Source: Streptomyces sp. Z26 (GTDB lineage Bacteria; Actinomycetota; Actinomycetes; Streptomycetales; Streptomycetaceae). From it: a stretch of DNA of 64,000 nt. The notes beneath the pieces were generated by a model that was not told the origin of the DNA, did not search any database, and saw only the letters and a list, made by a program, of their open reading frames with translations. This document shows positions 10,622 to 19,256 of the stretch, in pieces. Position 1 is the stretch's first letter, and every line of letters begins with the position of its first letter. The DNA lies in assembly GCF_003665095.1 (NCBI RefSeq), contig NZ_RCHV01000002.1, forward strand, positions 5,708,501 to 5,772,500, given 5' to 3'. Both the position numbers and the translations under genes were made by a program.

Positions 10622-11266
10622 TCAGGAACCGAGATAACGCAGCACGGCGAGTACCCGTCTGCTGTACCCCTCGGCATCCGACAGCCCGAGCTTGTCGAAG
10701 ATCGAGTTGCTGTACTTCTCCACCGCGCTCCGCGAGACGTGTATCCGCGTCGCGATCGCCGCGTTCGTGTGGCCCTGGGCCATCAGGTCGAGCACCTCGC
10801 CCTCCCGAGGGGTGAGTCGCCGCAACGGATCGGTGTGTGTGCTGCGTGCGACGAGGCGGCGTACCACCTCCGGGTCGAACGCCGTACGTCCCGACGCGAC
10901 CCGCGTCAGCGCGTCCAGAAACTCGTCCACCTCCACCACGCGGTCCTTGAGCAGATACCCGACGGACTGCGTGTTCCGCTCCAGCAGCTCGGAGGCGTAC
11001 CTCTTCTCCACGTACTGCGACAGCACCAGCACGCCCACCTCCGGATGTTGGGCCCGTATCCGCAGGGCCGCGCGCAGGCCTTCGTCGGTGTGGGTCGGCG
11101 GCATCCGGACGTCCACCACCGCCACGTCCGGTGGGTCCGCCGCCACCGCGGCGAGCAGCGCTTCGGCGTCACCGACCGCCGCCGTCACCTCGTGGCCCTC
11201 GTCGGCGAGCAGTCGCGCCAACCCCTCGCGCAGCAGGGTCGAGTCGTCCGCCAGGATCAGTCGCAC
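10622..11266 (-). CDS. NarL/LuxR-type response regulator
   Basis: Protein of 214 aa. The receiver domain (1-120) has the acidic pair D7/D8, phosphoacceptor D52 in VVDVRMPP and conserved K in YLLKDR near 102. A C-terminal LuxR helix-turn-helix begins at LTPREGEVLDLMAQGHTNAAIATRIHVSRSAVEKYSNSIFDKLGL, split here by no gap. It starts at a GTG that overlaps the last 10 nt of the upstream histidine kinase gene, so the pair is translationally coupled and almost certainly a cognate two-component system. The signal and target genes are unknown; the divergent DedA gene is an obvious candidate target. Confidence 0.95.
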   Translation of the reverse strand: MRLILADDSTLLREGLARLLADEGHEVTAAVGDAEALLAAVAADPPDVAVVDVRMPPTHTDEGLRAALRIRAQHPEVGVLVLSQYVEKRYASELLERNTQSVGYLLKDRVVEVDEFLDALTRVASGRTAFDPEVVRRLVARSTHTDPLRRLTPREGEVLDLMAQGHTNAAIATRIHVSRSAVEKYSNSIFDKLGLSDAEGYSRRVLAVLRYLGS

Positions 11267-12396
11267 GGCAGCTCCGCGGTGAGTACGGTCGGCCCACCCT
11301 GCGGGCTGTCCACCAGCAGCTGTCCGTCCAGGGCGGCCACGCGCCGGGCCAGCCCGAGCAGGCCACCACCTCCGGGGTCGGCGCCGCCACGACCGTCGTC
11401 CTCGACCCGGACCCGCAGCTTGCCCGGGTGCCGGGTGACCCGCACCTCGGCTCTGCCTGCCTCGGCGTGTTTGGCGGCGTTGGTCACGGCCTCGCTGACG
11501 ACGAAGTACGCGACCGTGCGGACCGTCTCCGAGGGCTCGGCGCCGAGGTCGACCCGGAGCCGTACGGGCAGCACGGATCTTTCCGCCACCGTCTCCAGGG
11601 CCGCGTGCAGACCTGCCTCGTCCAGCACCGCCGGGTACAGCCGCCAGGCCACGTCGCGGAGTTCGTCGAGTGCGCGCAGGGCTTCCTCGTGCGCCTGTTG
11701 TACGAGGTCGGCGGAGTGTTCGGGGTCCTTGCTGCGTCTCGCCCGTGCCAGCAGTATGCCGAGAGCCACGACCTGCTGCTGTATGCCGTCGTGCAGATAG
11801 CGTTCGATGCGGCGCCGCTCGTCGTGCACCGCGTTGAGCACCCCGGCCCGGGTGCTGGCCAGTTGGGCGATCCGGTGCTCCAGCCGGGCCCGCTCGTCGG
11901 GCCCGAGGTTCCTCCGCGCCAGCCCCACGTCCAGCGAGGCGACTCCGTGCAGTCCCTGCACGGACAGGAAGATGCCGAAGAGGCCGCCCAGCCCGGACGT
12001 GACGACCTCAGCGGTGTGGTCGACGTCCATGACGGTCCACATCCACAGCGGGAACGTGCCGTAGACCGTCGCCAGCATCAGTGTGCCCAACACCAGCCCG
12101 TCGAGCAGACCCACCGTCCAGCGCACGGCGACGAATCGCAGCGCCCGGTCGGGGGAGTACGAGACCGTGACCAGCTCCGGTGCGGCGTCCCTCAACCGGC
12201 GACGTGCCAGCTGGGCCAGCGGAACGGCGGCCGCGCCCACCCGGTCCAGCACCGCGCGCTTGCCGCGCCGCGAGCCCAGCACGGGCAGCAGGCACATGCC
12301 CGCGAGGAGCGTGAACGGCAGCTCGATGAGGGCGTGGGACACGCTCGCCAGCGCACCGCACACCACCCGGACCGTCCTGCTCCGCTGCTTCAACAT
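11257..12396 (-). CDS. Sensor histidine kinase (HisKA_3/NarX type)
   Basis: Protein of 379 aa. The N-terminal half has hydrophobic segments near 13-42 and 92-150, probably membrane helices with little extracellular loop, suggesting intramembrane sensing. The dimerisation/phosphoacceptor motif DERRRIERYLHDGIQQQ places the phosphorylated histidine at H202. The HATPase domain shows the N box FVVSEAVTNAAKHAEA and the G boxes VEDDGRGGADPGGGGLLGLARR. It is read with the response regulator as one operon, divergent from the DedA gene. Confidence 0.94.
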   Translation of the reverse strand: MLKQRSRTVRVVCGALASVSHALIELPFTLLAGMCLLPVLGSRRGKRAVLDRVGAAAVPLAQLARRRLRDAAPELVTVSYSPDRALRFVAVRWTVGLLDGLVLGTLMLATVYGTFPLWMWTVMDVDHTAEVVTSGLGGLFGIFLSVQGLHGVASLDVGLARRNLGPDERARLEHRIAQLASTRAGVLNAVHDERRRIERYLHDGIQQQVVALGILLARARRSKDPEHSADLVQQAHEEALRALDELRDVAWRLYPAVLDEAGLHAALETVAERSVLPVRLRVDLGAEPSETVRTVAYFVVSEAVTNAAKHAEAGRAEVRVTRHPGKLRVRVEDDGRGGADPGGGGLLGLARRVAALDGQLLVDSPQGGPTVLTAELPCD

Positions 12397-12506
12397 GCCA
12401 GCAACGCTAGCGAGGGCCGGGATTCGGCGGACTGCGGTTTTCCACAGGATTGTTGTGCGGTCATCATGATGGTGGTGGCGGCCCGCGGTTTCCTAGCGTG
12501 GAGCGC

Positions 12507-13127
12507 ATGATCGAAGAATGGGCCATGGGCCTCATGGAGTCGATGGGAGCCGTCGGCGCGGGTGTGGCGATCGCGTTGGAGAACCTGTTCCCGCCGCTCC
12601 CCAGCGAACTGATCCTGCCGCTCGCCGGATTCACCGCCAGCCAGGGCGACATGAACCTGCTAGCGGCCGTCGTCTGCACCACTCTGGGCGCGCTGGTCGG
12701 GGCGTACGCCTTCTACGGCATCGGCGCGCTCCTCGGCCGCGACCGTGCGGTCGCACTGGCGGTGCGGCTCCCGCTGCTGAGACTCTCCGACATCGAGCGG
12801 ACGGAGTCGTGGTTCGAGCGACACGGCACCAAGGCCGTCTTCCTGGGCCGGATGGTCCCGCTCTTCCGTAGTTTCATCTCGCTGCCCGCAGGGGTGTCAC
12901 GGATGCCGGTCCTGACGTTCGGGCTGCTGACCGCGTTCGGCAGCCTGATATGGAACTCCCTTTTCATCCTCGGTGGTTACGCGCTGGGGGAGAACTGGCA
13001 CCGCGTCACCGACTACGTGAGTGCGTATTCCAAGGCGGTCCTGGCGGTGGTGGTGCTGGGCGTGGCCGTGTTCGCGGTGACGCGGCTGCTGAGAACGGGC
13101 CGGGGCAGTCGACGGGCATCCCGCTGA
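12507..13127 (+). CDS. DedA-family membrane protein
   Basis: Protein of 206 aa from the ATG at 12507. The DedA (SNARE-associated/VTT) pattern is clear: ENLFPPLPSELILPLAGF near 30-47, then GALVGAYAFYGIGALLGR, RHGTKAVFLGRMVPLFRSFISLPAGVSRM near 108-136, and two C-terminal membrane segments. DedA proteins act in membrane lipid (for example undecaprenyl phosphate) recycling and envelope homeostasis. TAGCGT ends 7 nt before the ATG and there is no Shine-Dalgarno, so the mRNA is probably leaderless. It is divergent from the histidine kinase gene; the pairing suggests envelope-stress control. Confidence 0.93.
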   Translation: MIEEWAMGLMESMGAVGAGVAIALENLFPPLPSELILPLAGFTASQGDMNLLAAVVCTTLGALVGAYAFYGIGALLGRDRAVALAVRLPLLRLSDIERTESWFERHGTKAVFLGRMVPLFRSFISLPAGVSRMPVLTFGLLTAFGSLIWNSLFILGGYALGENWHRVTDYVSAYSKAVLAVVVLGVAVFAVTRLLRTGRGSRRASR

Positions 13128-13178
13128 GAGCGAGTACGGGCGCCGGGGCGCTGTCGTGAGCGGCGGGCCCGATCCCCT

Positions 13179-13919
13179 TCAGGGCGAGAGCAGGCGGAGG
13201 TCCTCCGGGGTGTCGATGTCGGCGGCGTCGGCGACGTCACCGCACTCCACCAGGGCCAACTCCCCAGCATGAGCCTGGAGATAGACCCGGGCGCCCCGGT
13301 CGCCGGAGGCCTCCCGCAGCACGCCGGGCCAGTGGTCCGCGCCCAGCAGCACGGGGTGCCCGCGCCGCCCGCCGTACGAGGCGGCGGCGAGGACGTCGGG
13401 GGAGTGGCCGACGGTGTGCAGGAGCCGGGCGACGGCGGCCGGGGTGATCCCCGGCTGGTCGACGAGGAAGACGAGCACGGCGGAGGGCGCGGCGGCCGAG
13501 CGGAACGTGGCAGCGGCAGGAGCGGCGGAGGGAGGTACGGGCTCCAGAGCGGGAGGGGGTGCTGGCGAGGGCGCTGCTGCCGTGTCGGCATCGCTGAGGG
13601 AGGTGAGACCGAGGTGCAGTGAACCGCCCATGCCCTGCTGCCAGTCGGGGTTGTCAAGAAGCACGCATCCGGTCAGATCCGCCTCGTCCCGTACGTGATC
13701 CGCGGCGGCGCCCAGAACCACGTGGACGGCGGGGGCGCAGCCGCCCTCCCTGAGGACGCGGACAGCGTGCTCCACGAGTGGCCGACCGCGGTGCGGCAGC
13801 AGCGCCTTGGGGCGTCCACCCAGGCGCCGTCCGCCTCCGGCGGCCAACAGCAGGGCGGCGACGGGTCGCGGGGCGTCCGCGGCGGGGGTGTCGGGGCGGG
13901 GTGTCTCCGGTGGGGCCAT
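13179..13919 (-). CDS. MobA/MocA-like nucleotidyltransferase
   Basis: Protein of 246 aa from the ATG read at 13919. The N-terminus has the nucleotide-binding signature AALLLAAGGGRRLGGRPKALLPHRGRPLVEHAV, in pieces: LAAGGGRRLGG and PKALL. Later come VFLVDQPGITPAAV (acidic metal site, DQP) and RGHPVLLGADHWPGVL, typical of MocA-type molybdenum cofactor cytidylyltransferases. A low-complexity Ala/Pro insertion lies around residues 105-150. MocA proteins mature molybdenum hydroxylases such as xanthine dehydrogenase, which feeds purine catabolism. Its position beside allantoin genes fits, although no hydroxylase is in the window. Confidence 0.85.
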   Translation of the reverse strand: MAPPETPRPDTPAADAPRPVAALLLAAGGGRRLGGRPKALLPHRGRPLVEHAVRVLREGGCAPAVHVVLGAAADHVRDEADLTGCVLLDNPDWQQGMGGSLHLGLTSLSDADTAAAPSPAPPPALEPVPPSAAPAAATFRSAAAPSAVLVFLVDQPGITPAAVARLLHTVGHSPDVLAAASYGGRRGHPVLLGADHWPGVLREASGDRGARVYLQAHAGELALVECGDVADAADIDTPEDLRLLSP

Positions 13920-14177
13920 GGGCCCTTTGTACGCCCCGCGCTGGGGGCGTACGCCGACGCGCGGGACGTACGTCTGGATTGAGCCAGGAAGCGGAGGGGG
14001 CAACGGATGGGATGGCAGAGGCAGTTGGTGACTGTGTGGCATGAGGTGATAACAATTACGGCCGGAATTTCGCCCTCCGTGTGGCGGGGTGCGCGGAGAG
14101 TGGCGTTAACTGTGCCAACCTCTCGCGCCGGACTGCCGGGGCGGAGGCCGAAGTGATACCCGTGGGGGGAGATCGCG

Positions 14178-14501
14178 TTGCGAAGCGAGACTGTGGGGCA
14201 GCGGACGCTGGCAGTCGGCCATGAGGAACCGCGTACGGACGCCCTGACGAGGTCGGTGGACCGCCTGCGTCGTGCACTGGACGCACATCCTGCGCGTTTG
14301 CCGGATCGGCAGACCGCGGAGGAGGAGTTGGCACTCCTGGCCTCGATGGCTCGAGGAGGCGCGCCGGACGTGCTGAGGCTGCGTCGTTCACTGTTGGTGG
14401 TCGCCTCGGCGCTGGGCTCCGTCAGTGCGCTGGCCGCACCGTTGGCCGAACTGCGGAGGGAGACGGAAGCGGCCTGCGACGCCGCACGTGCGGACGCCTG
14501 A
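14178..14501 (+). CDS. Small hypothetical protein (DUF5955-like)
   Basis: Protein of 107 aa starting at TTG with GGGGGGA 7 nt upstream. It is entirely helical in appearance, with charged N-terminus and LRRSLLVVASALGSVSALAAPLAELRRETEAAC near the end. I recognise it only as the sort of small helical protein common in Streptomyces and often labelled DUF5955. No catalytic motif is visible and function is unknown. It reads toward the IclR gene but on the opposite strand. Confidence 0.6.
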   Translation: MRSETVGQRTLAVGHEEPRTDALTRSVDRLRRALDAHPARLPDRQTAEEELALLASMARGGAPDVLRLRRSLLVVASALGSVSALAAPLAELRRETEAACDAARADA

Positions 14502-14956
14502 AGCGGCAGGGCCGGGCGGCGGGGAGACGGGGGCGTACGCCGGAGGCCGAAGCGTACGGGTGTGGTGCTGAGGGTTGAGGGTGCGGCATCCGGCAAGGTG
14601 CCCGGCCTCCGCCGAACGCCGGTCCGGAAGCGCGGTACCTCGGTGTCCCAGCTTCGGCGATCCGGACGGCTCCGGTTCCCTCGTCGATCGGCGTGATCGT
14701 TCCGGCCCGCACGGTGCGGTCACCGGGCGCGGGCGAGCGGGCTGGGGAGTCGCTCACCCGCTGCCGGTCGACTCGTCAACGGGCGCTGAGCGACCGGTCA
14801 ACACTGCTTCCGCCCCTGGCTGTTCGAGCGGCTGACCGTTGGTGGCGGAACGGTGGCATCGGGCGATATCGGTGTCGAGCGGGGCCTCGCGCGAGGGGGC
14901 GGGCCGCGTGCCCGAGGGCTGCCCTCTGCGTGTAACGGGGGCCGTTCGTGGGTGCG
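14502..14956. other. Gene-free 455-bp spacer
   Basis: Convergent 3' flanks of the small protein gene and the IclR gene. GC-rich, no frame with family resemblance, no strong hairpin that I can pick out. Confidence 0.5.
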
Positions 14957-15826
14957 TCAGACGGTGGGCGGCTGCTCGGCGTCCGCCGTACGGGGGCGGC
15001 GTGGTGCAGTCGTGGCCGCCGCGCCCATGGGGGTGCCCGTGGCGGCGAGGGCGGCGGACAGTTCCGCCGCGACCTCGCGCAGCACCGGGACGAACTTGTC
15101 CGTGGCCGCCTCGGTCAGCCGCCCGGAGGGGCCGGAGATGGAGACGGCGGCGGCGCTCGGCGCGTCGGGGACGGGTACGGCGATGCAACGGACGCCGATT
15201 TCCTGCTCGTTGTCGTCCATCGCGTACCCCACCTCCCGTACGTGTGCCAGCGCGTCCAGGAAGCCGTCCGCCGTCGTGAGGGTCTTCTCGGTGGCGGCGG
15301 GCATCCCCGTGCGGGCCAGCAGCGCCCGTACCTGGTCCGCGGGTGTGTGCGCCAGCAGCGCCTTGCCGACGCCGGTCGAGTGCGGCAGGACGCGGCGGCC
15401 GACCTCGGTGAACATGCGCATGGAGTGGCGTGACGGCACCTGCGCCACGTAGACGACCTCGTCGCCGTCTAGTAGCGCCATGTTGGCCGTCTCGCCGGTC
15501 TCCTCGACCAGCCGGGCCAGATGGGGCCGGGCCCAGGTCCCGAGGAGACGTGACGAGGTCTCGCCGAGGCGGATCAGCCGGGGGCCGAGGGCGTAACGGC
15601 GGTTGGGTTGCTGCCGTACGTAGCCGCAGGCGACGAGGGTGCGCATCAGACGGTGGATGGTGGGCAGAGGAAGGCCGCTGCTTGCGGAGAGTTCGCTGAG
15701 GCCGACCTCGCCGCCGGCGTCGGCCATGCGTTCCAGCAGGTCGAAGGCGCGCTCCAACGACTGGACGCCGCCGGAGGAGGAAGGGGAGGGGGTCGCGGCG
15801 GACTTGCGCTCGGCGGACGGCGGCAC
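14957..15826 (-). CDS. allR: IclR-family regulator, AllR-like
   Basis: Protein of 289 aa from a GTG at 15826 preceded by GGAAAGGAAC. The winged-helix domain (about 20-85) has GGVQSLERAFDLLERMAD and LSASSGLPLPTIHRLMRTL. The C-terminal effector domain carries ANMALLDGDEVVYVAQVPS, LPHSTGVGKALLAH and ISGPSGRL, the expected IclR pocket sequence. In Streptomyces coelicolor an IclR-type AllR represses the allantoin genes and the neighbouring malate synthase gene; the same gene set and order here support the same role. The effector in that system is reported to be allantoin or a derivative. It is divergent from allantoinase across a 695-bp region that holds a candidate operator. Confidence 0.88.
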   Translation of the reverse strand: MPPSAERKSAATPSPSSSGGVQSLERAFDLLERMADAGGEVGLSELSASSGLPLPTIHRLMRTLVACGYVRQQPNRRYALGPRLIRLGETSSRLLGTWARPHLARLVEETGETANMALLDGDEVVYVAQVPSRHSMRMFTEVGRRVLPHSTGVGKALLAHTPADQVRALLARTGMPAATEKTLTTADGFLDALAHVREVGYAMDDNEQEIGVRCIAVPVPDAPSAAAVSISGPSGRLTEAATDKFVPVLREVAAELSAALAATGTPMGAAATTAPRRPRTADAEQPPTV

Positions 15827-16052
15827 TTCGCGTTCCTTTCCTGCGGGTGGGGCGCATGCTACCGGCGGCACGGGGTGCGGCCGGGCGCCGCCGATGCGGT
15901 CGTCCGCCGGGGCGACGGCCGGGTCACGCCCGAGCCGGACGGGCAGCAGGCGACGTGGAGCGGGACCTCCGCATTCTACTTTCCGGAAGAGGGATTCCCC
16001 GTCCCGGAAACTGTGACGCCTTGACGGGGGAGGGGAGGAGGATGAAGACTTC

Positions 16053-16076
16053 TCAACAGAACGTTGAAGTTCCACC
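16053..16076 (+). promoter_or_regulatory. Putative AllR operator upstream of allantoinase
   Basis: The 24-bp element reads TCAACAGAACG then TTGAAGTTCCACC. The inner half-sites TCAAC and GTTGA are separated by 5 bp, with AAG and CTT outside. It is the reverse complement of the element upstream of malate synthase with 4 mismatches in 24, and it points toward allB just as the other points toward aceB. Confidence 0.6.
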
Positions 16077-16267
16077 CTGCGGAAGTCCGCTGACGAGCCC
16101 GCTGGCGACTCCGGTGGCAGCCCCGGTGGAGCCGCGCGCTCGGCCGCCGGACCGGGCGCCGGGAAGCGCCGGGCGCCTGGACGGAGCGCCCACCGGTGGC
16201 CCGTAGCCAGCACACCGGCACGAGCAGCACGCCGACCCAGCAGCACCCAGGTTCCAGCACCGCACCA

Positions 16268-16314
16268 GCACCAGTACACCCGGCACCAGTACACCCGGCA
16301 CCAGTACCACCCCG
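16268..16314 (+). repeat. Short tandem repeat (about 3 x 15-17 bp)
   Basis: Unit GCACCAGTACACCCG occurs at 16268-16282 and 16283-16297, followed by an imperfect 17-bp copy to 16314. It lies in the untranslated leader of allantoinase. Confidence 0.8.
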
Positions 16315-16521
16315 GCACCGGCAGGACGCCAACCGCACGCCGACGCCGACAGTCAGCACGCAGGCCTCCGTCGCACACCGGAAGCGATCCCACGGCGGAT
16401 ACCCCGCAGGGTCGCACCCGGACGGGGCCCGGAACAGAACGCGCGCCCGCCAGAAGATCTGCCGGAAGATCCGTCAGCAGACCGGAAGACAGAAACCGGA
16501 AGACAGAAGAGGAGAGCCGCC

Positions 16522-17901
16522 TTGATCGACGCGCCGCTCGTGCTGCGGTCCACCCGCGTCAGCACCCCCGAGGGGATACGCGCCGCGACGGTCGTCGTCG
16601 CCGACGGCCGGATCGCGGACGTGCTGCCGTACGACGCCCGCGTCCCGGCGGACACCACCGCCGGGTCTGACGACCCCGCCGGACCCGACGCCCCCCGGGT
16701 GGCCGACCTCGGCGACGACGTGCTGCTGCCCGGCCTCGTCGACACCCACGTCCACGTCAACGACCCGGGCCGCACCGAGTGGGAGGGCTTCTACAGCGCC
16801 ACCCGCGCCGCGGCCGCGGGCGGTGTCACCACGCTCGTCGACATGCCGCTCAACTCCTTGCCGCCCACCACCGAGGTGGCGGCGCTGCGGACCAAGCGCG
16901 GCGTGGCACGCGGCAAGGCGCACGTCGACACCGGCTTCTGGGGCGGCGCCGTCCCCGGGAACGTGGCCGACCTGCGCCCCCTCCACGAGGCGGGCGTCTT
17001 CGGTTTCAAGTGCTTCCTGTCGCCGTCCGGCGTCGACGAGTTCCCGCCGCTGGACCCGGCGGGGTTGGAGTCGGCGCTCGCGGAGATCGCGTCGTTCGAC
17101 GGACTGCTGATCGTCCACGCGGAGGACCCGGACCGGCTCGCAGCGGCCTCGCCGCCGACCGGTGGCCGCTACGCCGACTTCCTCGCCTCCCGCCCGCGCG
17201 GTGCCGAGACCGACGCGATCGCGCGGCTCGTCGACGCCGCGGCCCGGTTCGACGCCCGGGTGCACGTGCTGCACCTGTCGGCCGCCGACGCCCTGCCGCT
17301 GATCGCGGCGGCGCAGCGGGACGGCGTACGGGTCACGGCGGAGACGTGTCCGCACTTCCTGACGCTGACGGCCGAGGAAGTGCCGGACGGTGCCACCGAG
17401 TTCAAGTGCTGCCCGCCGATCCGCGAACGCGCCAACCAGGACGCCCTGTGGCAGGGCCTGGCCGACGGCACCGTGAGCTGTGTGGTCTCCGACCACTCGC
17501 CGTGCACCGCCGAGTTGAAGACCGCCGACTTCGGTTCGGCGTGGGGCGGCATCTCGTCGCTCCAACTGGGCCTGCCCGCCGTGTGGACCGAGGCGCGGCG
17601 CCGTGGCCACGGCCTGGACGACGTGGTGCGGTGGATGTCCGCCGGACCGGCCGCCCTCGCGGGCCTCAGCGCCAAGGGAGCCATCGCGCCGGGCCGCGAC
17701 GCGGACTTCGCCGTGTTCGCGCCCGAGGAGACGTTCACGGTGGACCCGGCCGTGCTGCACCACCGGAACCAGGTCACCGCGTACGCCGGTCGCACGCTGC
17801 ACGGCGTCGTACGGTCCAGCTGGCTGCGCGGCGTGCAGATCGCGGACCACGGACAGCCCCTCCGGAAGACCGGCCGCCTGATCGAAAGGACGACGTCTTG
17901 A
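16522..17901 (+). CDS. allB: Allantoinase
   Basis: Protein of 459 aa in the cyclic amidohydrolase family; hydrolyses allantoin to allantoate. TTG start with GGAGAG about 5 nt upstream. Metal ligands are visible at H76/H78 in LVDTHVHVNDPGRTEW, the bridging lysine position at K163 in FGFKCFLSPSG, further histidines in LLIVHAEDP and VHVLHLSAADAL, and the last Asp in VVSDHSPC. MPLNS and FKCCPPIR are allantoinase-like rather than dihydropyrimidinase-like. Its TGA overlaps the TTG start of allantoicase (TTGA), so the two are translationally coupled. Confidence 0.97.
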   Translation: MIDAPLVLRSTRVSTPEGIRAATVVVADGRIADVLPYDARVPADTTAGSDDPAGPDAPRVADLGDDVLLPGLVDTHVHVNDPGRTEWEGFYSATRAAAAGGVTTLVDMPLNSLPPTTEVAALRTKRGVARGKAHVDTGFWGGAVPGNVADLRPLHEAGVFGFKCFLSPSGVDEFPPLDPAGLESALAEIASFDGLLIVHAEDPDRLAAASPPTGGRYADFLASRPRGAETDAIARLVDAAARFDARVHVLHLSAADALPLIAAAQRDGVRVTAETCPHFLTLTAEEVPDGATEFKCCPPIRERANQDALWQGLADGTVSCVVSDHSPCTAELKTADFGSAWGGISSLQLGLPAVWTEARRRGHGLDDVVRWMSAGPAALAGLSAKGAIAPGRDADFAVFAPEETFTVDPAVLHHRNQVTAYAGRTLHGVVRSSWLRGVQIADHGQPLRKTGRLIERTTS

Positions 17902-19136
17902 CCGCCAGCCCCACCCCCGCGGACCCCACCCCCGCGGACCCCTCTCGCACCCCCGCCCCCACGCCCACGTCCACCCCGGCGGACCCCACGCCGGCGGACT
18001 CGACCCCCGCGGACTTCGCGCCGCCCCGCTACACCGGCGACGCGCGCCCGTACTCCGGCGGCGACCCGTACGGCGACTACCGCGCCCCCGACGCCGGTTT
18101 CCCCTTCGCGGACCTCCCCGACCTGGCGGATCGTCGGCTCGGCGCCAGCGTGATCGCGGCGAACGACGAGTTCTTCGCGGAGCGCGAGAACCTGCTGCGC
18201 CCGGAGGCGCCGGAGTTCGACCCCGAGCGCTTCGGCCACAAGGGGAAGATCATGGACGGCTGGGAGACGCGCCGCAGGCGCGGTGTCTCCGCCGAGGCCC
18301 CGCACCCGGAGGACGGCGTGTACGACTGGGCGCTGGTACGGCTCGGCGCTCCGGGCGTGGTCGAGGGGGTCGTCGTCGACACCGCGCACTTCCGCGGCAA
18401 CTACCCGCAGGCCGTGTCCGTGGAGGCCACCTCCCTGCAGGGGGCACCGGGTCCGGAGGAGCTGCACGCGGACGGTGTCGAGTGGACCGAGCTGGTGCCC
18501 CGCACCCCGGTGGGCGGCCACGCGGCGAACGGCTTCGCCGTCTCCGTAGGGCGCCGCTTCACGCACGTACGGCTGCGGCAGTATCCGGACGGCGGCGTCG
18601 CGCGCCTCCGCGTCCACGGTCGGGTGGCCCCCGACCCGGCGTGGCTGGCGGCGCTGGGCACCTTCGACCTCGTCGCGCTGGAGAACGGCGGCACCGCCGT
18701 CGACGCCTCCGACCGCTTCTACTCGCCCGCCACCAACACCGTGCGGCCGGGCCGTTCGCGCAAGATGGACGAGGGCTGGGAGACGCGGCGCCGGCGCGAC
18801 AAGGGCAACGACTGGATCCGGTACGTGCTCGCGGAGGAGGCCGTGATCCGGGCCGTGGAGATCGACACCGGATATCTGAAGGGCAACGCCGCCGGTTGGG
18901 CGACACTCACCGCGGAGGAGCCGGGCGAGGACGGTGGCGGGTACGAACTGCTGCCGCCCACCCTCCTCCAGCCCGACACGGTGCACCGCTTCGTGCTGTC
19001 CGAGCCGCGGCCGGTGACGCGGGTGCGGCTGGACATCCACCCCGACGGGGGCATAGCGCGGCTGCGTCTCCACGGTTCCCTCACGGAGGCGGGCGCGGCG
19101 CGACTGGCGGCCCGGCACCGTCAACTCACCGGCTGA
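17898..19136 (+). CDS. alc: Allantoicase
   Basis: Protein of 412 aa if translation starts at the TTG at 17898, in the TTGA overlap with allB. It has the two-repeat jelly-roll structure of allantoicase. Repeat one has GKIMDGWETRRRRG, VDTAHFRGNYPQAVSVEA and RLRQYPDGGVARLRVHG. Repeat two has RKMDEGWETRRRRDKGNDW, IDTGYLKGNAAGWATL and RLDIHPDGGIARLRLHG. The enzyme converts allantoate to ureidoglycolate and urea. The first ~45 residues are an unusual low-complexity leader of repeated PADPTPAD and TPAD units. This region is not conserved in the fold, so a later start cannot be excluded. Confidence 0.96.
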   Translation: MTASPTPADPTPADPSRTPAPTPTSTPADPTPADSTPADFAPPRYTGDARPYSGGDPYGDYRAPDAGFPFADLPDLADRRLGASVIAANDEFFAERENLLRPEAPEFDPERFGHKGKIMDGWETRRRRGVSAEAPHPEDGVYDWALVRLGAPGVVEGVVVDTAHFRGNYPQAVSVEATSLQGAPGPEELHADGVEWTELVPRTPVGGHAANGFAVSVGRRFTHVRLRQYPDGGVARLRVHGRVAPDPAWLAALGTFDLVALENGGTAVDASDRFYSPATNTVRPGRSRKMDEGWETRRRRDKGNDWIRYVLAEEAVIRAVEIDTGYLKGNAAGWATLTAEEPGEDGGGYELLPPTLLQPDTVHRFVLSEPRPVTRVRLDIHPDGGIARLRLHGSLTEAGAARLAARHRQLTG

Positions 19137-19256
19137 GCAGGCAGGGTGACGACTCGTCAGGTACGGCGCCGGAGTACGGGCGGGGGCGTCCAGGGCGCCG
19201 ACGACTCGCTCTGTGTGCACGGCCGCTGACAGGGAATTCACGGAGACGCCATTGAC

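Larger units (their letters stand above)
15827..16521. other. 695-bp divergent regulatory region between allR and allB
   Basis: No gene is credible here. It holds the candidate operator at 16053-16076, a pair of CCGGAA boxes (TTTCCGGAAG near 15978 and CCCGGAAAC near 16005), and a short tandem repeat at 16268-16314. The leader of allantoinase would be long (over 400 nt) if transcription starts near the operator. Confidence 0.6.

Noticed and set aside
14502..14956. tRNA or riboswitch in the spacer before the IclR gene
   Set aside because: No cloverleaf arms, no T-loop GTTCRANNC consensus in a proper context, and no conserved riboswitch core were found. The same check was negative in the other long spacers.
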